Assembly: GCA_004297445.1 (NCBI GenBank)
Contig: SCUK01000074.1
Coordinates: 1-64,000 of the forward strand
From: Anaerolineae bacterium
GTDB taxonomy: Bacteria > Chloroflexota > Anaerolineae > Anaerolineales > UBA11579
Length of the DNA stretch: 64,000 bases
Direction of reading: 5' to 3'
The notes beneath the pieces are model-generated. The model saw nothing but the letters and a program-made list of their open reading frames with translations, made no database searches and had not been told where the DNA came from. The position numbers and the translations under genes are program-made. This document shows positions 25,799 to 34,815 of this stretch, piece after piece; positions within the stretch are counted from its first letter, which is position 1; every line of letters starts with the position of its first letter.

Positions 25799-26032
25799 AT
25801 GCGTAGAATAATGAGTTTCGTTTTTGGTGCCGCGCTGGGCGGGCTGGTGGGGGCCGTGGTGGCGCTGCTATGGGCGCCGTATTCCGGCGAAAAACTGCGC
25901 GATGAGTTTCGCATCCGCGCTTCCAGCATGACCGGCGAACTGAAGGAAGCGATGACCAGCCGCCGCCTTGAGCTGGAACACCAGCTGGCCGAACTGCGCA
26001 AGCCGCGGCCAGCGGCCCACCCTGAGGGGTGA
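25799..26032 (+). CDS. YtxH-like small membrane protein
   Basis: 77 residues: one N-terminal Gly/Ala-rich membrane helix (SFVFGAALGGLVGAVVALLW) followed by the APYSGEKLRDEFR segment typical of YtxH/gas-vesicle-like small proteins (APxSGxxxR) and an amphipathic helix. YtxH proteins are often linked to envelope stress in Firmicutes; the role here is unknown. AGGAG lies nine bases before the ATG. Single gene, closed by a strong terminator. Confidence 0.8.
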   Translation: MRRIMSFVFGAALGGLVGAVVALLWAPYSGEKLRDEFRIRASSMTGELKEAMTSRRLELEHQLAELRKPRPAAHPEG

Positions 26033-26054
26033 ATCACAACCTCTCTTCAATAGA

Positions 26055-26090
26055 AAAGCGCCGGTTTCGTGTGAAACCGGCGCTTTCTTG
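26055..26090. terminator. Bidirectional terminator
   Basis: A perfect 14-bp stem (26055-26068 with 26073-26086, core AGCGCCGGTTTC) with a 4-nt loop, between the convergent YtxH and metalloprotease genes. Confidence 0.88.
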
Positions 26091-26104
26091 GTTAAGACAG
26101 ACGA

Positions 26105-28138
26105 CTACGGCACGAAATCAAACTGGTAAGACGCCACCTGGCGGGTGAAGCGCGTGGTGCCCATCACCACCAGAATCGCCTCATCGATATCGCCGCTGAT
26201 ATCCAGCGGGATGTCCAGGGTATTGCCGGCATTGAGCGTCAGATATACCACTTCCGGCGTGCTGGCGCCACCGCTGCCGCGCAACACCAGCGCGATGCGG
26301 AAGGTCTGCGGCAACTGGTTGCTGGCCCGCACGAAACCCTGCCCTTCCCAACCGCCCTCGCCTTCTTCAAAATCTTCTTCGTAGCCGATGGCCGGGATGC
26401 TCAGGTCGTCCAGCATCAGGCCTTCGCCGTTCACCGCAGCATCGGTCACATATTCAAAGCGCAGCAGCACTTCCTGCCCGGCGTAAGCGCTCAAGTCCAC
26501 GCTTTCCTGAATCCACTCCGGGCCATCGCCGGAGAGGGCGTTGTAGCCCCAGCCATAGGAGTTGCCGGAGGGGTCTTCGGCGGTGCCGGACGGCGTGATG
26601 ACGATTTCCCAGGTTGCGCCGCCATCGGTAGAAGCCAGCAGATAAACATAGTCATAATCGGCTTCGATGTCGTACCACGTCCAGTAGTCGAAGGTCAACT
26701 CCCCGCTTACGCCGGTAAAGTCGAAGGCGCGCGTCAACGTCATATCCGATTCATCGCCCTTGTTTGACCAGAAGAAGAAGTCGCCCGTGTGGGCATCTTC
26801 CGGCAGCAGTGAGGTCAGCAGCGAGCCTTCAAAGCGCAGCGTGTGCTGGCCGGGGCAAATGATGCGGATGTAGTCCGTGCCATACTGGCGCACGGTGCGC
26901 TCCTTGACATCGCCGGGCGTGCAGTTCTGCTCGGTCTCGCTGATGCTGGCGCGCGCCGCGCCGGAATACAGAGGATAGTAGTAACGACCATCGCCGGCAT
27001 CCTCATCATTAACTGTGTTGGTGATGGCCCAGTCCAGCGCCAGGTCGTCGGCAGTGATGGGCGCGCCGGTCAGACCATCCAGCGCGCCAATTTCCGCCAG
27101 CACGGCGTCAATGCTTTCCAGACCGTTCTCGGTATGCTCCACCAGCAACTGGGTGGCTTCTTCGCCAAAGCGGCCAAGGTAGTAGGTGAGAAACAGGAAT
27201 GAACTGCCATAGTAGGAATAGGTGTCGCCATCGTTCGGCCAGTCATTCAGGCTCTGGTCCGGCTTGCGCAGGAACAGCGCATCCGCGCCGCCCGGGTTGT
27301 AGCCGTTGAGCAGCATGGCGACCTCGGAGAAGCCTTCATTAATCCAGGAGGTTTCGTTGCGGTCGCGATACCAGTGAATCATGTGCTGGAACTCATGCGC
27401 CAGCACGCCATAGGTGAACGCGTCATCCAGCGGGGTGTTGTCGGCATTGAACACGAACATCTCGTGGCCGTTGCTGTACTTGGAAGCCAGCGGGTGCACC
27501 GAATCGGTGGAAGAGAAATAACCGGCGGTGCTGAAGCCCACGTCGCCGGTGTACAGGATGTAAATATGCGGGTCTTCGTCAATGCCGGGATTCCACTCGC
27601 TACCGAAGAATTCGCGCGTGGTCGGGTAAATATCGTTTTCGAAGGCTTCCGCCAGCAGGCGCAGTTCGCCCTCGTCATAACGTACTGAGTTTTCAATCCA
27701 GAAATAGGAGTGAGGCGTGGCATAGCGCAGGGTGGCGGTCACCTGAAATGCCTCGTTGGTGTCTGTATTGGTCACCCAGAATTGCTTCTGTGCGCCGACC
27801 TGGTAGGGCGTATTGGGGTCCGGCTGTGTGGGCGGGATGTTCTGGATGCCCAACAACCTTTCGGCCAGGTCCACCGGGTCATTGATCGGGACTTGTACTG
27901 CGCTCAGACGCGCCAGATTTTCCAGCGCCTCAGGCGGAAAAGCGACCTCACCGCTGGCGCTCTCGGTAGGGCGGACGATCTCCGGCACCGGGGTCGGGCC
28001 CGTCACGGTGAAGTCGACGCTGCGGGCGGCGCGCAGGCCGGCAAACGCGCCCACGCCCGCGGCGGCAAAACACAGCAGGCAGACCAGCAGCAGACCGCCT
28101 ATGCCAATTCCAATCCATAAAGCTTTGTTGTCTTTCAC
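26105..28138 (-). CDS. Membrane-anchored zinc metalloprotease (immune inhibitor A-like)
   Basis: About 677 residues: an N-terminal membrane helix (ALWIGIGIGGLLLVCLLC), a prodomain-like stretch, and the catalytic domain with HEFQHMIHW (zinc ligands H248 and H252, catalytic E249) and downstream ETSWINEGFSEVAMLL (third ligand Glu), the HExxH...NEG pattern of peptidase M6/immune-inhibitor-A relatives. After it comes a beta-rich MAM-like region (FDFTGVSGELTFDYWTWYDI). It probably acts on extracellular proteins. GTG 28138 is preferred since GAGGA lies seven bases upstream; ATG 28159 is the alternative. It follows the O-antigen ligase gene with almost no gap. Confidence 0.85.
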   Translation of the reverse strand: MKDNKALWIGIGIGGLLLVCLLCFAAAGVGAFAGLRAARSVDFTVTGPTPVPEIVRPTESASGEVAFPPEALENLARLSAVQVPINDPVDLAERLLGIQNIPPTQPDPNTPYQVGAQKQFWVTNTDTNEAFQVTATLRYATPHSYFWIENSVRYDEGELRLLAEAFENDIYPTTREFFGSEWNPGIDEDPHIYILYTGDVGFSTAGYFSSTDSVHPLASKYSNGHEMFVFNADNTPLDDAFTYGVLAHEFQHMIHWYRDRNETSWINEGFSEVAMLLNGYNPGGADALFLRKPDQSLNDWPNDGDTYSYYGSSFLFLTYYLGRFGEEATQLLVEHTENGLESIDAVLAEIGALDGLTGAPITADDLALDWAITNTVNDEDAGDGRYYYPLYSGAARASISETEQNCTPGDVKERTVRQYGTDYIRIICPGQHTLRFEGSLLTSLLPEDAHTGDFFFWSNKGDESDMTLTRAFDFTGVSGELTFDYWTWYDIEADYDYVYLLASTDGGATWEIVITPSGTAEDPSGNSYGWGYNALSGDGPEWIQESVDLSAYAGQEVLLRFEYVTDAAVNGEGLMLDDLSIPAIGYEEDFEEGEGGWEGQGFVRASNQLPQTFRIALVLRGSGGASTPEVVYLTLNAGNTLDIPLDISGDIDEAILVVMGTTRFTRQVASYQFDFVP

Positions 28139-28142
28139 GGCG

Positions 28143-29624
28143 TTATCCTCGTCCTTCATTAATGGTTTTCTCGAGTGGTTCGTTTTCCAGCCGCAACGCG
28201 GCGCCAAACAGCAGGCCAAGATTGACCCACATGATGGGAAATGTCAGCGAATCCTGGGTGATGTTACGCAGCATCAGCGCCAGCCAGAAGAAAATGCCGG
28301 CGGTACCCACGAAGCGCGCCGCGGATTCCGGGCGGCGCAGCAGGGCGCGCACCTGGGATAGCACGGCCAGCATGAACGCCAGCCACAGCCACAAACCGGG
28401 CAGACCGGTCTCGGCCAGCAGGCGGGTGTACAGGTTCTTGGGGTTGGGGATGACGGGCGAGTCCGGTGCGAACAGGCGCGCCACCTCCTGCACGTTGGTC
28501 ATCACCCAATCCGGGTAATGGTTCATCAGATACAGGCCGCTGGCGCCCAGACCCACGCCGGTAAGCGGGTGTTCGTCGAACGTCCCGAAGGCGGCGATGG
28601 CGGCTGCCACCCGCGGCCCGCCGCCGATATTGATGAGGTATTGATTCAAGGAAAGTTCGGTGTTGAATTGCACCAACCGGGTGATGTAACGATTCTGCGC
28701 CAGCCAGAACACAGAAACGCCGAGTGCGGCAACCAGCAACATCAGCACGCCCAGGCGCAGCCCGCGCTCGCTTGCGCCGGGCCGCTGGAACGGCTGGCTG
28801 AACCAGCCCGCCACGCGCCGCAGCGCCGGGCCGCCGGTCAGCAACAGACCTCCGGCGATGGCCGCCAGGCCGGTGAGCAAACCGCTGCGCGAATAACTCA
28901 ACAGCACCAGCACAACCCCGCCCGCCAGCAATCCGGGTTCCAGCCAGCGAAAACGCGTGGCCGGTTCACGTCGCAACACGGCGGCCGCCAGCCACGGCAG
29001 GTAGAGCAACACAATCTGGTCGGCCAGCCAGGAGGGTTCATAAGCGAAGCCGGAAATGCGGCGGTCCAGCAGGCGGCGCAGAGAGAAAGAGAGCTGGATT
29101 TCATCCACCCAGTCATGCGAGACGAATGGCGTGTGAATCGCCGCGGCCTGCACCAGCCCCCACAGGATGGTGGCAGCCAGCCCGGCGTACAGCCAGCGCA
29201 GGCTGGGGCGCAAGTCACCTTCCAACTGGCTGCCCAAAGTCGCCCCGGCCAGGAAAGCCAGCCCCAGGCCAAAAGACACCCATCCGCGCAGGATGCGGCC
29301 TTCCACTTCTGCGCCGCGCAACGGCAGCGGCATATACAGCACGGCGATGAGCGAGGCGGCCAGCGCGAACAGCACGAAGGCCAGCAACGGCACCGCCGGG
29401 CGCGGCAGGCGCAGCCCACCGCGCCGCCAGACCAGCCACAGAGAAAGCGGCAGGAACAGCGCCAGGAAATACAACGCCAGCGGTTGGTGCTGGGTGGCGC
29501 CCATCACCGCCGGGAAATAGCGGAATGAGGTGATGGGCAGGCTGAGCAACAGGAGTCGCCAGAGTCCGCGCGCCAGCCCCTCCAGCCGCGCGGTGGAAAT
29601 CAGTTTACTCAACGCGCCCACCAC
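28143..29624 (-). CDS. O-antigen ligase/polymerase-like membrane protein
   Basis: A polytopic membrane protein of about 490 residues with 10-12 hydrophobic segments and the Wzy/WaaL-type large periplasmic loop (about 320-410) containing HPLTGVGLGASGLYLMNHYPD and NPKNLYTRLLAETGLPGL, the H-P-x-x-G-x-G and N-x-Y-x-x-x-x-x-E-x-G pattern of the O-antigen ligase family. It polymerises or transfers surface polysaccharide. The start is uncertain (GTG 29624 or 29621, or a nearby TTG); all overlap the end of the Wzz-like gene, showing coupling. Start coordinate approximate. Confidence 0.85.
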   Translation of the reverse strand: MVGALSKLISTARLEGLARGLWRLLLLSLPITSFRYFPAVMGATQHQPLALYFLALFLPLSLWLVWRRGGLRLPRPAVPLLAFVLFALAASLIAVLYMPLPLRGAEVEGRILRGWVSFGLGLAFLAGATLGSQLEGDLRPSLRWLYAGLAATILWGLVQAAAIHTPFVSHDWVDEIQLSFSLRRLLDRRISGFAYEPSWLADQIVLLYLPWLAAAVLRREPATRFRWLEPGLLAGGVVLVLLSYSRSGLLTGLAAIAGGLLLTGGPALRRVAGWFSQPFQRPGASERGLRLGVLMLLVAALGVSVFWLAQNRYITRLVQFNTELSLNQYLINIGGGPRVAAAIAAFGTFDEHPLTGVGLGASGLYLMNHYPDWVMTNVQEVARLFAPDSPVIPNPKNLYTRLLAETGLPGLWLWLAFMLAVLSQVRALLRRPESAARFVGTAGIFFWLALMLRNITQDSLTFPIMWVNLGLLFGAALRLENEPLEKTINEGRG

Positions 29625-30360
29625 CGCGGAAGAGCGCCGCCAGCGCCAGCAACAGCGCGCCAGCCAACGAGCCGATGAGCAGGTAGCCACCCCGACTGGT
29701 AGCGGGTTCGGCAGGCAGGTGCCGCACCTGGCTCACTTCCAGGATGAGATACGGCGAGAGTCCTTGGGCGGCTTCAATCGCTGCACCAATTTCGGCCCCC
29801 AACCGTTCCAGCGTTTCGGCATCCATGTCTTCGCCGTTGGCGTATGCGGTGTTGACACGGGCGCGCAGGGCTTCCAGCTCCGGGCTGATGCCCACCCGCA
29901 GACGCGCCTCGGTCACAAAGGTCTGCGCCCAGGCGGCGGCCAGCGCCTCGGCCTCAGCCGGGTCGCGGCTTTCGGCCAGCAGGTGCCATTCGCCTTCCTG
30001 CGGCTGGCTGAGCAACAGCACACCGCCGCGCAGGTCTGGCACACTGTGCCCGGTCTGAACCGCCACCTGCTCGATCACTGCATCCGACCAGGCGACGGCT
30101 TCCAGCTTGCGCACTTCGCGCTCCAGGAAATGGAACAGGCGGCGTTCCGGGAAGTACACCCAGGATTCCTCAATATTGAAATCCACAATCACGCTGGCCT
30201 GGGCGCGGGTTGGTGGCGGGAAGACGGCAAAGACCGCCCAGCCTGCCAGCGCGCCCAACAAAGCGCCAGCCAGCCACGGCCGCCAGGCGCCCAGTACCTG
30301 GCCCAGCACATCGGGGCCGTCCGGGGCAAGCAGGGAATTCAGAAATCGCTTCATCGGCAT
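29605..30360 (-). CDS. Wzz-like polysaccharide chain-length/export protein
   Basis: 251 residues with one membrane helix near the N-terminus (WLAGALLGALAGWAVFAV) and one near the C-terminus (GGYLLIGSLAGALLLALAALF), flanking an extracytoplasmic region rich in helix (about 60-220). This topology is that of Wzz/polysaccharide co-polymerases that set chain length. It lacks a kinase domain. Located directly upstream of, and overlapping, the Wzy-like gene, which fits the usual Wzz-Wzy partnership. Sequence identity to Wzz is not obvious, so the call rests on topology and context. Confidence 0.7.
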   Translation of the reverse strand: MPMKRFLNSLLAPDGPDVLGQVLGAWRPWLAGALLGALAGWAVFAVFPPPTRAQASVIVDFNIEESWVYFPERRLFHFLEREVRKLEAVAWSDAVIEQVAVQTGHSVPDLRGGVLLLSQPQEGEWHLLAESRDPAEAEALAAAWAQTFVTEARLRVGISPELEALRARVNTAYANGEDMDAETLERLGAEIGAAIEAAQGLSPYLILEVSQVRHLPAEPATSRGGYLLIGSLAGALLLALAALFRGGGRVE

Positions 30361-30385
30361 TAACTCTTTCGTTCGTTCGCTAGTG

Positions 30386-30488
30386 CATTGTCCAGGCTCA
30401 ATCGTAGACTGAAATCAACGCCTGGACAATGCTTAAAGTGTTCTGTCCATAGCCAACTCTACCAATAGTTTCATGTTGGACGGAACAC
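30386..30488. repeat. 103-bp two-hairpin intergenic repeat, copy 2
   Basis: Same design as 7276-7378. The left hairpin has perfect 12-bp arms (30386-30397 with 30420-30431). The right hairpin has arms 30438-30449 and 30477-30488 (one T-G wobble). The right loop matches copy 1 directly (19 of 27), but the left loop matches copy 1 only when reverse-complemented (17 of 22). The GGAACAC end again abuts the stop codon of a minus-strand gene. Confidence 0.82.
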
Positions 30489-30495
30489 TCGGGGG

Positions 30496-31284
30496 TCAGG
30501 ACTCTTTTGCGCTCTGGCGCACCCGCCAGCGCCGCCGGGCGGTGACCAGCGGCGCGAGCAGCCGGCGCAACTGGTATTTGAACACTATGGGCGCCAGCGG
30601 CGAGCCGCCGTCGCGATAATGCACTTTCAGCATCTCGGGCCAGGCGCTGTCATCGGCAATCGTTTTGCTGCTGCCGTGCAGCCGGAAGCTGGCCCATGTG
30701 CGGGGATGATAATGCAGTTTCGAAATGCGCGCCAAGCGCACCCACAGGTCGTAGTCCATCGCGAAGTAAAACGAGGGGTCAAGCGGCCCCACCTGCCGCC
30801 ACAGATTGGCGCGCCAGAAAGCGGCCTGCTGCGGGATATGGACGTAGCCGCGCCGCAGGCGGGCATAGTCGGTTTGGGCGGCCGGGAAGCGGCCAATGAT
30901 GCGGCCTTTCTCGTCAGTGAAATTCGCGTCGCCGTACACCAGGCCCACATCGGCATGCTCCTGCAAGAAAGCCACGGCCTCCGCCACGGCCTGAGGCTCG
31001 TAGGTGTCGTCGGAGTTCAGCCAGGCTAGCACCTCGCCGGTGGCGCGGGCAAAACCTTTGTTGATGGCGTCGGTCTGCCCGGCATCTTTCTCACTCACCC
31101 AATAGGCCAGCCGGTCCGCGTAGCGTTGCAGAATCTCGACGCTGCCATCGGTCGAGCCGCCGTCGATGACGATGTACTCGATGTTCGGGTAGGTCTGCGC
31201 CAGCACCGACTCCAGCGTGGCTTCGAGGAAGCGCGCCTGATTATAGGAAGGGGTGACGATGGTGACGAGGGGGGAAGAGGTCAT
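30496..31284 (-). CDS. Family 2 glycosyltransferase
   Basis: 262 residues, a single-domain GT-A transferase: VTIVTPSYNQARFLEATLESVL start, IEYIVIDGGSTDGSVEIL, the AWLNSDDTYEP metal-binding DxD-type motif, and FYFAMDYDLWVRLA as the acceptor-side acidic motif. Related to WcaA/SpsA-type enzymes that add sugars to polysaccharide repeat units. Its ATG (31284) overlaps the stop of the upstream sulfotransferase by ATGA, so translation is coupled. The 103-bp repeat lies just past its stop. Confidence 0.92.
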   Translation of the reverse strand: MTSSPLVTIVTPSYNQARFLEATLESVLAQTYPNIEYIVIDGGSTDGSVEILQRYADRLAYWVSEKDAGQTDAINKGFARATGEVLAWLNSDDTYEPQAVAEAVAFLQEHADVGLVYGDANFTDEKGRIIGRFPAAQTDYARLRRGYVHIPQQAAFWRANLWRQVGPLDPSFYFAMDYDLWVRLARISKLHYHPRTWASFRLHGSSKTIADDSAWPEMLKVHYRDGGSPLAPIVFKYQLRRLLAPLVTARRRWRVRQSAKES

Positions 31285-32252
31285 TGCGTTTGGGTCGGCT
31301 GCGTGGTTGGCTGGTCCCAATCGGCATCTGTGTAGAAATGCGCGGCCACCGCGGCGGTCTGGGCACGCAGGGCAGCAGTTTCATCCGCCGTAATGCGCTT
31401 TTGCCAGTTCTTCAGGTTGGCCTGGCTATCCAGATTGACATTGTAGATGTTCTCACGCGAGACCTCGCCGGGGTTTTCAGCGCTGCTGGCCTTGAGGATG
31501 CGCGCTTCGGCGCGGGCGGTGAAGGGCAAACCCAACTGCTGATAAAGTGCAAGGTAGCCCGCCACCGGGTTGCGCGAGAGGTCCTCATGCCGCACGACGA
31601 TGAAGTCCGGGCGGCGCTGGCGCAATTGGTGAAACACGTCGTAAATCGCGTTCCACAACGCGCCGGCACGGACGAGGATATCTTTCGACTCTTTGGCTGC
31701 GGTGAGTGCGGCGCGGTGAGGCTCCAGCCAGGCACGCATCAATAACGGCTGGGCCAGCAGATCATCAAAATCAAATGACCAGTTCAGGCGTTTGAGACTG
31801 CTGGCGAACGCCGCCGGATGGCGCGCCACCAGCACCATTTTGCACCCCAGCCGGTCGGCGAACCACTCTGTAGAAAACGAGGCAAACGGGTCTTTCAGCA
31901 GCGCGGGCTGTCCGGATAGCCGGCCGCGGGCAAAGATGGTGGCATCTCGCAGCATACGCCCAGCATCTTTGGGGCTGCGCAGAGAGAGTAGTTCGCGGCC
32001 CAACCCATAGCGCAGGGCGAGCGTATCGCGAAACGCGGGGAGATACTCGCCTTCGTTTTCAGTCGTGATGCAGGTGTACCAGTGCGTCACCGCGGCGCGC
32101 ATCACACCCGGCCGCCGCCAGCGGTTGAGCGGTTCGCTGACGTAGGCATGGGTGCCGCTGGCCGCCAGCATTCGGCCGACCCAGGTGGTGCCGGAGCGGT
32201 GCGCACCGGTGACGAGAATGGGAGGATGAGTCACAGGGTTTGAGTAGCTCAC
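31281..32252 (-). CDS. Sulfotransferase family protein
   Basis: 323 residues with a clear P-loop-like 5'-phosphosulfate motif ILVTGAHRSGTTWVGRML and 3'-phosphate motif MVLVARHPAAFASSLKRLNW, as in PAPS-dependent carbohydrate sulfotransferases; DFIVVRHEDLSRNPVAGY is the usual downstream block. Translationally coupled to a GT2 gene, which makes a sugar in a surface polysaccharide the likely acceptor. This is the second sulfotransferase of the locus (the other is at 24883). Confidence 0.9.
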   Translation of the reverse strand: MSYSNPVTHPPILVTGAHRSGTTWVGRMLAASGTHAYVSEPLNRWRRPGVMRAAVTHWYTCITTENEGEYLPAFRDTLALRYGLGRELLSLRSPKDAGRMLRDATIFARGRLSGQPALLKDPFASFSTEWFADRLGCKMVLVARHPAAFASSLKRLNWSFDFDDLLAQPLLMRAWLEPHRAALTAAKESKDILVRAGALWNAIYDVFHQLRQRRPDFIVVRHEDLSRNPVAGYLALYQQLGLPFTARAEARILKASSAENPGEVSRENIYNVNLDSQANLKNWQKRITADETAALRAQTAAVAAHFYTDADWDQPTTQPTQTQ

Positions 32253-32377
32253 ATAAGTCTCTGGAATAGGCAGCCGATGGACACGAACCTGGTTCCGCTT
32301 CAGACCGACCGGCTGGCTACTCTATAGTTGGCCGCTATTCCTCTCCGAAAGAAATTGAGATTCTTGCGGCCAATTAC

Positions 32378-33532
32378 TTAGTAGGTCAGGCGCTTGTCGA
32401 TGCGAAGTTCGGCGGTGGCGAGGATTTCAGCGATGCGCTCGCCGGCCTTGCCGTCGCCATACAACGTATCCTGCGGGGCGCGGCCGTTCGCAATCTGCGT
32501 CTGGATGGCGGTCTTGATTTCGGCGCGGTCATAGCCCACATCCACTACGTTGCGGCCGCGTTCGCGCCCTATCTGGCGCACCCCGATATTGACCGCGGGC
32601 ACACCGAGGAACGCGCACTCACGGATGCCCACGCTGGAATTGCCGACAATGGCCCGGCTGTTGTAAAGCAGGCGCAGGAAGTCCGAGGGTTCCATGTTCT
32701 TGAAGAAGTGAATGTTCTGCGGCGCGACGTTTTCACGAAAGGAGCGAATGCCCACCGAGGTGCCGTCCGAGCCGGCGTCCACGTTGGGCCAGAACCACAG
32801 CGTGGGCAGACCGATCTCATGCACGGCGTGCAGCGTTTCCTGCACGTGCTTGCGCGCCACTTTGTACTCGGTGGTGACAGGATGCTGCATGACCACCAGG
32901 TAGCCATCCTTGTAGTTCACCTCGGTGCCCACGCCGCCGTATTTCTCATAAGGGTTGAAATCCAGCGCAGGGCTGACGAGGATATCCGCCGCTAGGTCCA
33001 CCGACGGACAGCCGGTGCGATACACGCTGGCCGGGTCCTCGCCCATGCGGATGACGCGCTCACGCGCCATCTCGGTGGCCACCAGGTGCAGGTCGGCCAG
33101 CTTGGTGACGGCATGGCGCACTTTTTCATCAATCGAACCGGTCACTTCGCCGCCCTGCACATGCGCTACGGGGATGTTCATATAGGCCGCGGCGATGGCG
33201 GTGGCGATGGTCTCGTAGCGGTCCGCCACCGTGACGACGACATCCGGTTGCAGGTTATCAAACACGGTGGCGAGTTCCAGCAGGCCGAGGCCGGTGGTCT
33301 TGGCCATCGAGGTCAGGTTCTCGCCTTCCAGCACCATCGAGACGCGCGCATCAATCTTGAAGCCGTCTTTTTCGATGTAACGCACCGCCGACCCGTAGCG
33401 ATCCAACAGGGCGGAGGCGGCGGCCACCACCTGCAATTCCAGGTCCGGGTGGGCGCGGATGGCGTCCATCGCGGTCTTGATGCGCGAGTAAGATGGCCGG
33501 GCGGTGACGACGACACAGATTTTGCGAGTCAT
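32378..33532 (-). CDS. neuC: UDP-N-acetylglucosamine 2-epimerase, hydrolysing (NeuC-like)
   Basis: Releases ManNAc (or a related 2,4-diacetamido hexose) from its UDP-sugar for nonulosonic acid synthesis. Family marks are KICVVVTARPSYSRIKTAMDAI, VTVADRYETIATAIAAAYMNIPVAHVQGGEVTGSIDEKVRHAVTKLADLH, and the C-terminal IVGNSSVGIRECAFLGVPAVNIG. 384 residues is the normal length. It begins 25 bp after neuB. Whether the product leads to sialic, legionaminic or another acid cannot be told from sequence by eye. Confidence 0.9.
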   Translation of the reverse strand: MTRKICVVVTARPSYSRIKTAMDAIRAHPDLELQVVAAASALLDRYGSAVRYIEKDGFKIDARVSMVLEGENLTSMAKTTGLGLLELATVFDNLQPDVVVTVADRYETIATAIAAAYMNIPVAHVQGGEVTGSIDEKVRHAVTKLADLHLVATEMARERVIRMGEDPASVYRTGCPSVDLAADILVSPALDFNPYEKYGGVGTEVNYKDGYLVVMQHPVTTEYKVARKHVQETLHAVHEIGLPTLWFWPNVDAGSDGTSVGIRSFRENVAPQNIHFFKNMEPSDFLRLLYNSRAIVGNSSVGIRECAFLGVPAVNIGVRQIGRERGRNVVDVGYDRAEIKTAIQTQIANGRAPQDTLYGDGKAGERIAEILATAELRIDKRLTY

Positions 33533-33557
33533 AGTTATTCGATGTCCCCTTCCAAAA

Positions 33558-34514
33558 TCAGGTCAGCCGGTCGGCGGGGATGCCGGTGCCGGGCTTCTTA
33601 AGCGCCAGGTGGTCGGGGGCCAGGACGGTGCCGGCGGGCAGGGCGCGCCGGGCAACGACGCTCTTGGTGAACAGTTGGCGCAGGGGTTCCAGTTCGGCGG
33701 CCATCGCGTCCTTGTCCACCGGGTTGGCGCGCATCGCTTCCATGAAGCGAATGCCACCCACCAGTTGTTTGAGTTCAGCAGTGGTGAGGCTGGCTTTTAC
33801 ATCCGGGCCGAACATGCGCCGGTCCAGCGTCACGTGCACTTCCAGCACTTCAATGCCGACGACGGCCGCAGCAAGCCCGGGGTACAGGGTGCCGGAATGG
33901 TCGGACAGGCCGACATCACAGCCGTAGCGATCCCGGAAGAAAGGCAGCATATTGAGGCCGATTTTGTCCGGGGGCGAGGGGTACGAGGAGGTGCATTGCA
34001 AGACGGTCACGGGGTTGCCGCGCTGCTGGAAGTAATGCACCGCCTGGTCCATCTCTTCCAGCGGGCTCATGCCGGACGATACATACACAGGCTGGCCGCT
34101 GGCGGCGATGCGCTCCAGCATCGGCAGGTTGCCGACTTCGCCGGAGGCGATTTTCCAGGCGTGCACGCCCACGCGCTGCAACAACTCGAATGCCTCCACG
34201 GAAAACGGCGAGGACAGGAACTTGAGACCGGCATCCGTCGCGTGCTGTTTGAGGCCGTGCCATTCTTCCTCGCTGAACTCCATGCGCTGCCAATAGTCGT
34301 AACGGCTGTCGTCCTGGCGGCTGAAATGCACCCGCCATGGCTCGCCGGGGGTGCTTTCCGCGGCGGCGATGTGCGTCTGGAATTTCACCGCCTCGGCCCC
34401 GGCATTGGCGATGGCGTCAATAAAACTGTGCGCCAGGCCAAGACTGCCATCATGCGATTGGGCGACTTCGCCCACGATGAGGCAACGGGAGTGTACGGGT
34501 TCCTGGGGAAACAT
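33558..34514 (-). CDS. neuB: N-acetylneuraminate synthase family protein
   Basis: Condenses phosphoenolpyruvate with an N-acetyl-hexosamine to make a nonulosonic acid. The TIM barrel is complete: LIVGEVAQSHDGSLGLAHSFID, AVKFQTH, FLSSPFSVEAFELLQ, WKIASGEVGN, VYVSSGMS, VTVLQCTSSYP, GLSDHSGTLYPGLAA and EVHVTLDRRMFGPDVKASLT. The C-terminal SAF (antifreeze-like) domain starts (VVARRALPAGTVLAPDHL) but ends at KKPGTGIPADRLT, about 25 residues short. Total 318 residues against about 345 in the family. No CMP-transferase (neuA) gene is visible in the window. Confidence 0.9.
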   Translation of the reverse strand: MFPQEPVHSRCLIVGEVAQSHDGSLGLAHSFIDAIANAGAEAVKFQTHIAAAESTPGEPWRVHFSRQDDSRYDYWQRMEFSEEEWHGLKQHATDAGLKFLSSPFSVEAFELLQRVGVHAWKIASGEVGNLPMLERIAASGQPVYVSSGMSPLEEMDQAVHYFQQRGNPVTVLQCTSSYPSPPDKIGLNMLPFFRDRYGCDVGLSDHSGTLYPGLAAAVVGIEVLEVHVTLDRRMFGPDVKASLTTAELKQLVGGIRFMEAMRANPVDKDAMAAELEPLRQLFTKSVVARRALPAGTVLAPDHLALKKPGTGIPADRLT

Positions 34515-34815
34515 TCGGGGTTGGGCTCCGGGCGGCGGCGAGGCGCGGCCAGCGTTGAATTATACCGGATGCGAAGGACTCTCTGGCCAGGGCACCCCGG
34601 ACTGTGAACGACGAAGAGAACTGGAAAGTCTTGTCTCAGGAAGCGCGCTGGCTTTCGGGCGTTAGATCATTCAAGCCCATTTCATGACGGTATAGGCAAA
34701 AAGAGAGATACACAAAAGCGGAAGCATTTGTGTTGCGGAAACTATTAAGTGAATAACCACTTGGTAACTGATGTTGAGTAAGCTCTCGTAGGATTAGCTA
34801 TCTCTCAAGAAAGCT
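34515..34815. other. Intergenic spacer between neuB and the NB-ARC gene
   Basis: No gene is seen. On the minus strand a perfect TATAAT (34559-34564) lies about 45 bases upstream of the neuB ATG, but no good -35 is at the right distance. The composition changes here from GC-rich to AT-rich at roughly 34670. No terminator hairpin was found after the NB-ARC gene stop. Confidence 0.4.

Noticed and set aside
28518-29528. 336-residue plus-strand open frame opposite the O-antigen ligase gene
   Set aside because: Gln/Arg/Pro-rich, motif-free shadow of a real membrane-protein gene. The same applies to 24988-25806, 33504-34607, 46006-47034 and 60136-61515.
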